NCBI RefSeq assembly: GCF_963855985.1
Contig: NC_087098.1
Location: forward strand, 11,676,501-11,740,500
Reading direction: 5' to 3'
DNA length: 64,000 nt
Source of the DNA: Ostrinia nubilalis
Taxonomy: Eukaryota > Arthropoda > Insecta > Lepidoptera > Crambidae
Positions 59,003 through 64,000 of this stretch are shown here, piece after piece (position 1 is the stretch's first letter; the number at the start of each line of letters is the position of its first letter). The position numbers and the translations under genes are program-made. The notes beneath the pieces were generated by a model. The model saw only the letters and a list, made by a program, of their open reading frames with translations. It was not told the DNA's origin and made no database searches.

Positions 59003-59298
59003 CCGTATGCCTGGTCTAAGGTTTGACGCCAAAAATCAACAACAACAAGTTCATATTAAAACGCTGAAGAGTTTTTTGAACGCGCTAATCTCAAGAATTA
59101 CTAGTTTGATTGAAATAATAATTTTTGTGTTGAATAGCTCATAAATTGAGGAAGGCTATAGGATATATACAATCACTCTACGACTAATAGAGCCGAAGCA
59201 GTAAAGAAAAATGTTGCAAGCACGGAAAATAGTATTTAAACTATTTTCACGCGTGCGAAGTTGATTTTGTGGCGTCAAACCTTAGACCAGGCATACGG

Positions 59299-59577
59299 CT
59301 AGGCAACGTAGTCGTGCAGGAGGATACAAGGAAGAGGGGCAGCCACAGTAGGTAACACAGAGTCGTTCAGGTGAGTGCCAGGAAGAGGTGCAGCAACCGC
59401 AGTTAAGGAACGGCTGGGACGAACAAGGATCGGCGAATCCAGCTCGTATGCCTTGATAGGGTTACACTGGTTGAGGCGCTCCTTTTCAAGACTTGGAAAC
59501 CTGCGGGTAACGAGCCATTGGACGTGGAGAGGGTCATTAATTATACACATATTTTCTACTTTGCCGAACATTTGCAC
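59299..59577 (-). CDS. Unrecognised 92-residue frame, right arm
   Basis: Mirror copy of the left-arm frame: NDPLHVQWLVTRRFPSLEKE, AYELDSPILVRPSRSLTAV and the same C-terminus LLHDYVA. Reading from 59577; the matching frame actually extends further upstream to the shared TGA near 59650. Function unknown. Confidence 0.3.
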   Translation of the reverse strand: MQMFGKVENMCIINDPLHVQWLVTRRFPSLEKERLNQCNPIKAYELDSPILVRPSRSLTAVAAPLPGTHLNDSVLPTVAAPLPCILLHDYVA

Positions 59578-59825
59578 GAGAACGGTTTGTTCAAAACATA
59601 TGAATTTGGTCTTATTTAATGCAGAATTAAATGCCCTTCAACCATCAGGAAGACCACTTTTCGATAGGGTAAGTCCTTTACGCGGTATAACTGGAAAACC
59701 GAAAAAGCGCCCCTTTCGGGGGCCCCCACCACTTAAGCACAACTCCGTCGAAGTCGAAAACTTAGGAGAGTCTTAATGGGCAACCAATGAAGCCATTAAA
59801 GCAATAAAATCTTTTGTAGGAATTA

Positions 59826-60266
59826 CTAGTTCTCAGTAAGTCAGATGTTGTGTGATCTTTTTCGAAGTTTTATTTCAATAGTTCAACTGTCAATTTGTCG
59901 GTTAAATTATTGAATAATCATTGTGTTTATACTCGTATAAGGTAAATAATAGATAGATATAATTTTCATCGCACACATTCAATCCTAGTCTCGTCGATGT
60001 TTATTTCTTTTGTTTAGTTATCGTGAGAATAATAATATCATTTTAAATATCGAAAATCGAATGCAGAATAGAGCCCCAAAAGCGAGCCGGACGGGTAAAT
60101 TGATTGTTGTGCTAGATTGCTTTGCACTTGCTAAACACTAGGTTTGCAGTTCTTGTCGTAATATTTATGTATGACTAACCTCTTATGGTAAACTGGACTT
60201 TAGTATAATACCTTTTGACTTCGGTTTAATTCCCGGTTAGGACAAACAAGCTTCTGAGCTTGATTG
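59826..60266. other. No gene recognised
   Basis: AT-rich DNA without a supported feature. Confidence 0.4.
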
Positions 60267-60379
60267 AAGAAACGACAAATATTTAGTATAGTATTTAGTA
60301 TAAATAGTTGTTGTGTAATGAAAGTCTTTACACAACAACTATTTATACCAAATACTATACTAAGTATTTGTCGTTTCTT
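60267..60379. repeat. Hairpin, 52-bp stem and 9-nt loop
   Basis: Arm 60267..60318 and arm 60328..60379 pair almost completely, with two mismatches, around the loop TGAAAGTCT. Size and shape resemble a small MITE or a hairpin-RNA precursor; neither is proven. Confidence 0.8.
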
Positions 60380-60636
60380 TTTTAGGAAGCGATCCACGTC
60401 AAAAACAACAACCCGATTGAGCTAACTTCGCACCTCGCTGGAATGCGACACTTTCTCCCACTTATCCCCATAGCTCTCGATGCGTCGATGTGACGTCACC
60501 GCTACTAGGTGCGCAGTTAACTCGATCTCTCGACTCGGGTATAAGCGTGTCTGGCAAAAGCTTTTCTTTACCAGAAAATACTAAGATTAATATTAGAGAT
60601 ACGTCTTCTGCCCTAAAATACAGTAACCTCTAAAAA

Positions 60637-60670
60637 TGTTTTTATTATCCTTACGCTGATAATAAAAACA
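60637..60670. repeat. Perfect 13-bp-arm hairpin
   Basis: TGTTTTTATTATC and its reverse complement with an 8-bp loop. Isolated. Confidence 0.55.
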
Positions 60671-61661
60671 CTTTCGCAAAAAGCTACCTTCAAGTCAATG
60701 TCGGCTCATATCAAATTTTATATGGATGATATGGAACATGCCATTGTTTTCAATTTCCCTTTAATTTTTTGATACACGGTGAATAAAAAATGTTGAGTGA
60801 TGAATTAAGTATCTCCCAAAAGAACTTGTGTACAGGTATTATTGTTTGAAGAATAAAAACGCAAAAAGGTGGGTGTATTTTTTACGTGAATTTGCCAAGT
60901 ACTTGAGCATGTTTTATGCTAGTATAGTACTTATTAGTATAGAGTTACCTACTTATTGAAAAGGAAAAATTGCTTCTGTAACAGCTAAGGTTACAATATA
61001 TGAGTTGCCATGCAAAGTACCTAAATCAAAATCAATAAATGTCAGGCTTGACTTTTTGTTTTGTTTCAGAATCGAACATCAAACTCCTCGATTAGACTTA
61101 TTAGACTTATATGATAGATGACTTTAAAATGACCCATTTTTATTATAGGCTTTATATTTCGCTGTTAAGATGTATTGCATCTTTTAGAACTAAATAAGGG
61201 ACCATTCTGTTAAGTTTGATGTGCCGTCATCCATACATACAATTATGTATCACGTATAGTGTAATTATGTAAATACATGAGCCAATTTTCTAGGAGAAAC
61301 TGCCACAGGCTACTGTATCCACATGTAGGTATACAAAGAACATATCGTCTTTAATAAAACTCATTATTAAACCAGGTTTTATAAGCGATCATTCTCCACC
61401 GATAAGACTTCACGATAAAATCACAACAAAACTAAAAAAGTGCGCACAAGTTTTCTATTTTTAAAATAAACACGCACCATATTTTGTGGTAATTTTAATT
61501 ATAGTGCAGTGTAATGTAAGCAGGAAAGCCAAGCATGCTATCACCTCTGGCCATCAATAAAATGAACTGATCTATTCTAGTATATCTGGTTCATAGAGGC
61601 TGAAGTGGCCATGCTGCGACGAAGAATGTGGACAGCAATTTGAATTTAAGTTTGTTCGTTT
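60671..61661. other. No gene recognised
   Basis: AT-rich DNA without a supported feature. Confidence 0.4.
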
Positions 61662-61765
61662 TAGCCGAAAGACGTGCACTCCTGGACAAAGGCCTCCCCC
61701 AAGGATTTCCACAAATACCGGTCCTACGCCGCTCGCATCCAGGCACCTCCTGGGACCTTGAATTT
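61662..61765 (-). mobile_element. RTE-like LINE 3' fragment
   Basis: Plus-strand words TTTTAGCCGAAAGACGTGCA, CTGGACAAAGGCCTCCCCCA and CTCGCATCCAGGCACCTCC mark a reverse-strand 3' end. No duplication identified. Confidence 0.82.
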
Positions 61766-64000
61766 GAGTAGTTTTACGAAAAAGTTTTGAACTATCACGG
61801 GACTAAGAGGATTTGCATTGTCATATCGGCAAGCGTTAGAATGATTGAGGTGGTTAGGTATGGACAAGCTATTTTCCGGGGTAAAAAGAAAGTCAGAGAA
61901 GAAATAAGTTACAACACTTACAACGGTTGGCAAATTACACTTAAACTTGCTGTAGCTTACTGGCCGATTTTATTAATTTATTCCAACTGGTTATCATTTC
62001 TACTACATCAACTTGTGAATTTTAGTAAAATCATAAAAGGGACATACTTAGCTTTCTCTACAATAAATATGAAACGATGGCCACCCCACAGCCACTGCAG
62101 GTTGTCGTGTTCTGCGCCTGCGCTTGATCTTTTTATCCCTGCAATTATATCCTTGCATCGACATCGACACTGATGGTCTACATTATATTAATCTTAAGTC
62201 TAGATGTATAAAACAACCATCAATTGACAGCATTTCACTTAAGTTAATAATCTTGAAATAATAATACTTGAAGTTACTTTATTTTATGCATGTAAAAAAG
62301 TTGACCATTGAACTTTTAAAAGACAGAAAATCTTAAAACCTGTTTGTTGTTGAAGATTTTTTTAATGGAAACTGAATTAAATCAATGAATCCGATGGATC
62401 TTTAATAGCTCTACAAAGTAATTACTACGAGTCTATAAAAGTTTTAAACTTTTTTGAACATGCTTTTAGTTTCACGATGACTAAATAAATTACGAATTAA
62501 ACTAAGTAATGCTCGTTTTGTTTTATGTCTCTTAAAAATATTAAATTTAATGAATATTTTATTTAACATCCCCACTAACTCAATAAAATTAAAACACGAG
62601 TCAAGAAAAATAAACAAATTAGAACTAATTTACTTGAAGTTTATTTACATTTGCCATTTTCCGTATGCAAATTAGTCCGCAGTTTTTAATTAAAACATTA
62701 TTTCAGTCGTGTCAACCTTGGAAGTCAAGTCAGGTAATAAGCACTTTTAATTATTACACTACTTAAGCATGGTTATTGCTTGCTTACCTGCAGTGTACAT
62801 ATTTAAACAGCATAACTAAACTAGGACGTTTAAAGATTGCTAGCAAAACCGTAACTTACTTTTTATGTTCCTGTGTTTACCCAGTGGTCCTAAGATGGTG
62901 TAAGTACGGATGAATTTACATAAGTGTATTTTTGTTATGATTGAGTTTGTAATGTAGTAAAAACTTAGATAAAACTGCAGGCAACGGATACTTAGATACT
63001 TATGTGAGGCTAGCGTTAGGTAGGTAACTTTCTTCTTTTTAACGTATCTTAAAAATTCCTTGAGATGCATACCCACCCACTAATCTGAAAGACACACTGG
63101 GCCACAGGGTGATCTTACCTGAAAACCAATAACCAAAGTATTTTTTTACTTTTATGAGCATTATTTGAGAATCGAGCCACTAGCTGGCGTACATTAGGTA
63201 CAACATATTTATCTACTTACTCGTAGCTTTACTTTAAAAAGCACCTTTACTATTGTCTTTTTCCGTGAAAGGTAGGTAGTTATCGGTGACTGAGTAGTAA
63301 AACTAAATGACTAACTAAAACAGTAAAAATAACTTGGAAAGGAGGTTCAGAGTGATTATAAGAAATGAACTCTTAATTAAGAATATTTTCTGGCATTCAT
63401 CGGGCATAATTACTTTCACCTCGGGCTTTGCATTTAAATGTTCATTAATAGAGCATTAAATTGTGTGCAACACTTTGGACTTAAGCGTTTTAAGATTAAA
63501 ATGTACTTAATTTCTTACCGTAATAGTATCTTCTATTAAAATGCTGTTTTTATTTAGTCGATATTGAATGAAATAATGACACAGGCGAAAAACTCGAATG
63601 CCGGTTGAAATTGTACGTACTCTAGATGAATTAATACAATAAAAATATTAATTAAATCTAACAATCACTCTCGGCTTAGGCATAGAAATAAAGACCCTAC
63701 ACAAGGCAGGCGATTTTTCTAACAAATAAAAAAATAATCTATTAGGTTGACTAATTTTAAACTCGATATAGCCCTACTTTTAAATGTATCGGTTGAGATT
63801 CGAATTCTCTATAAATAAGAAACGATTGCCATTAACCCTGACCGACGTTTGGTCAAATATTGGGCTTCCTCCATTAACAAACATTGGCCCAAATAGTAAC
63901 ATAGCCAAACGTCCGATACTTTTGCAATACAGCAAATAGGTACATGGTCCAAAATTAGGTTGGGATCGAGATTTGAATAAGTAATTCGGCAGATATAAGG
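61766..64000. other. No gene recognised
   Basis: AT-rich DNA to the window end. The 128-codon frame at 61787..62173 starts with TTG, begins beside the LINE fragment and has no family motif, so it is not called a gene. Confidence 0.4.

Larger units (their letters stand above)
58476..59825. mobile_element. 1.35-kb foldback element with coding-like arms
   Basis: Left arm 58476..59040 and right arm 59261..59825 (565 bp each) are reverse complements with moderate divergence. The outer ends are TAATTCCTACAAAAGATTTT; the inner ends are GACGCC next to AAAATCAAC. The spacer 59041..59260 is AT-rich. Both arms carry the same open frame (next two entries) and a GC-rich block GGGGGCCCCCGAAAGGGGC. No transposase was recognised and no target duplication was established. 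Confidence 0.9.

Noticed and set aside
61787..62173. 128-codon plus-strand frame
   Set aside because: Starts with TTG, starts just after a LINE fragment and lacks recognisable motifs.

Overview
The window is repeat-rich DNA from an animal genome, most likely a moth or butterfly. This rests on the kinds of repeats seen (BEL/Pao LTR element, RTE-like LINE tails, short Helitrons with A|TC...CTAG|T ends, a tRNA-derived SINE, many short foldback MITEs); species is not determined. I found no host protein-coding gene I can support. The DNA is AT-rich, open frames outside mobile elements are short and unrecognisable, and the window could be intergenic or deep intronic.

The main object is a minus-strand BEL/Pao LTR retrotransposon at 7113..17123. 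It has two 212-bp LTRs that look identical by eye, a 5-bp target duplication (GTAAG), a primer-binding site that fits tRNA-Tyr, and gag, protease, reverse transcriptase, RNase H, integrase and a C-terminal DUF5641-like region in the usual order. The coding region is dead: one frameshift in gag, one small deletion in integrase, and four insertions (a 119-bp MITE, a 2.46-kb Helitron, a 167-bp LINE/SINE tail, a 0.9-kb foldback composite). The Helitron itself carries an RTE copy with a 12-bp target duplication and a palindromic MITE. Identical LTRs around so damaged an interior suggest that the damaged element was copied as a unit in trans, or that the LTRs were homogenised later.

Left of it (1..7107) is mostly featureless, with one 71-bp RTE tail. 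From 17129 to 33320 lie a SINE, Helitrons (21269, 28559), a tandem-repeat element (22557), long foldbacks (23047, 30829), several MITEs, RTE tails and a decayed second BEL gag fragment (32836). From 33320 to 58475 features are sparse: RTE tails, two Helitrons, a few MITEs and LINE tails in otherwise anonymous DNA. At 58476..59825 sits a 1.35-kb foldback whose two 565-bp arms each carry the same unrecognised open frame. The rest is anonymous apart from two hairpins and one RTE tail.

The RTE-like LINE is the commonest element: fourteen fragments, nearly all 5'-truncated 3' ends, in two subfamilies that differ in their last bases and in the microsatellite tail. Nothing in the window forms a host pathway; its logic is successive waves of transposition, readable from the nesting order.
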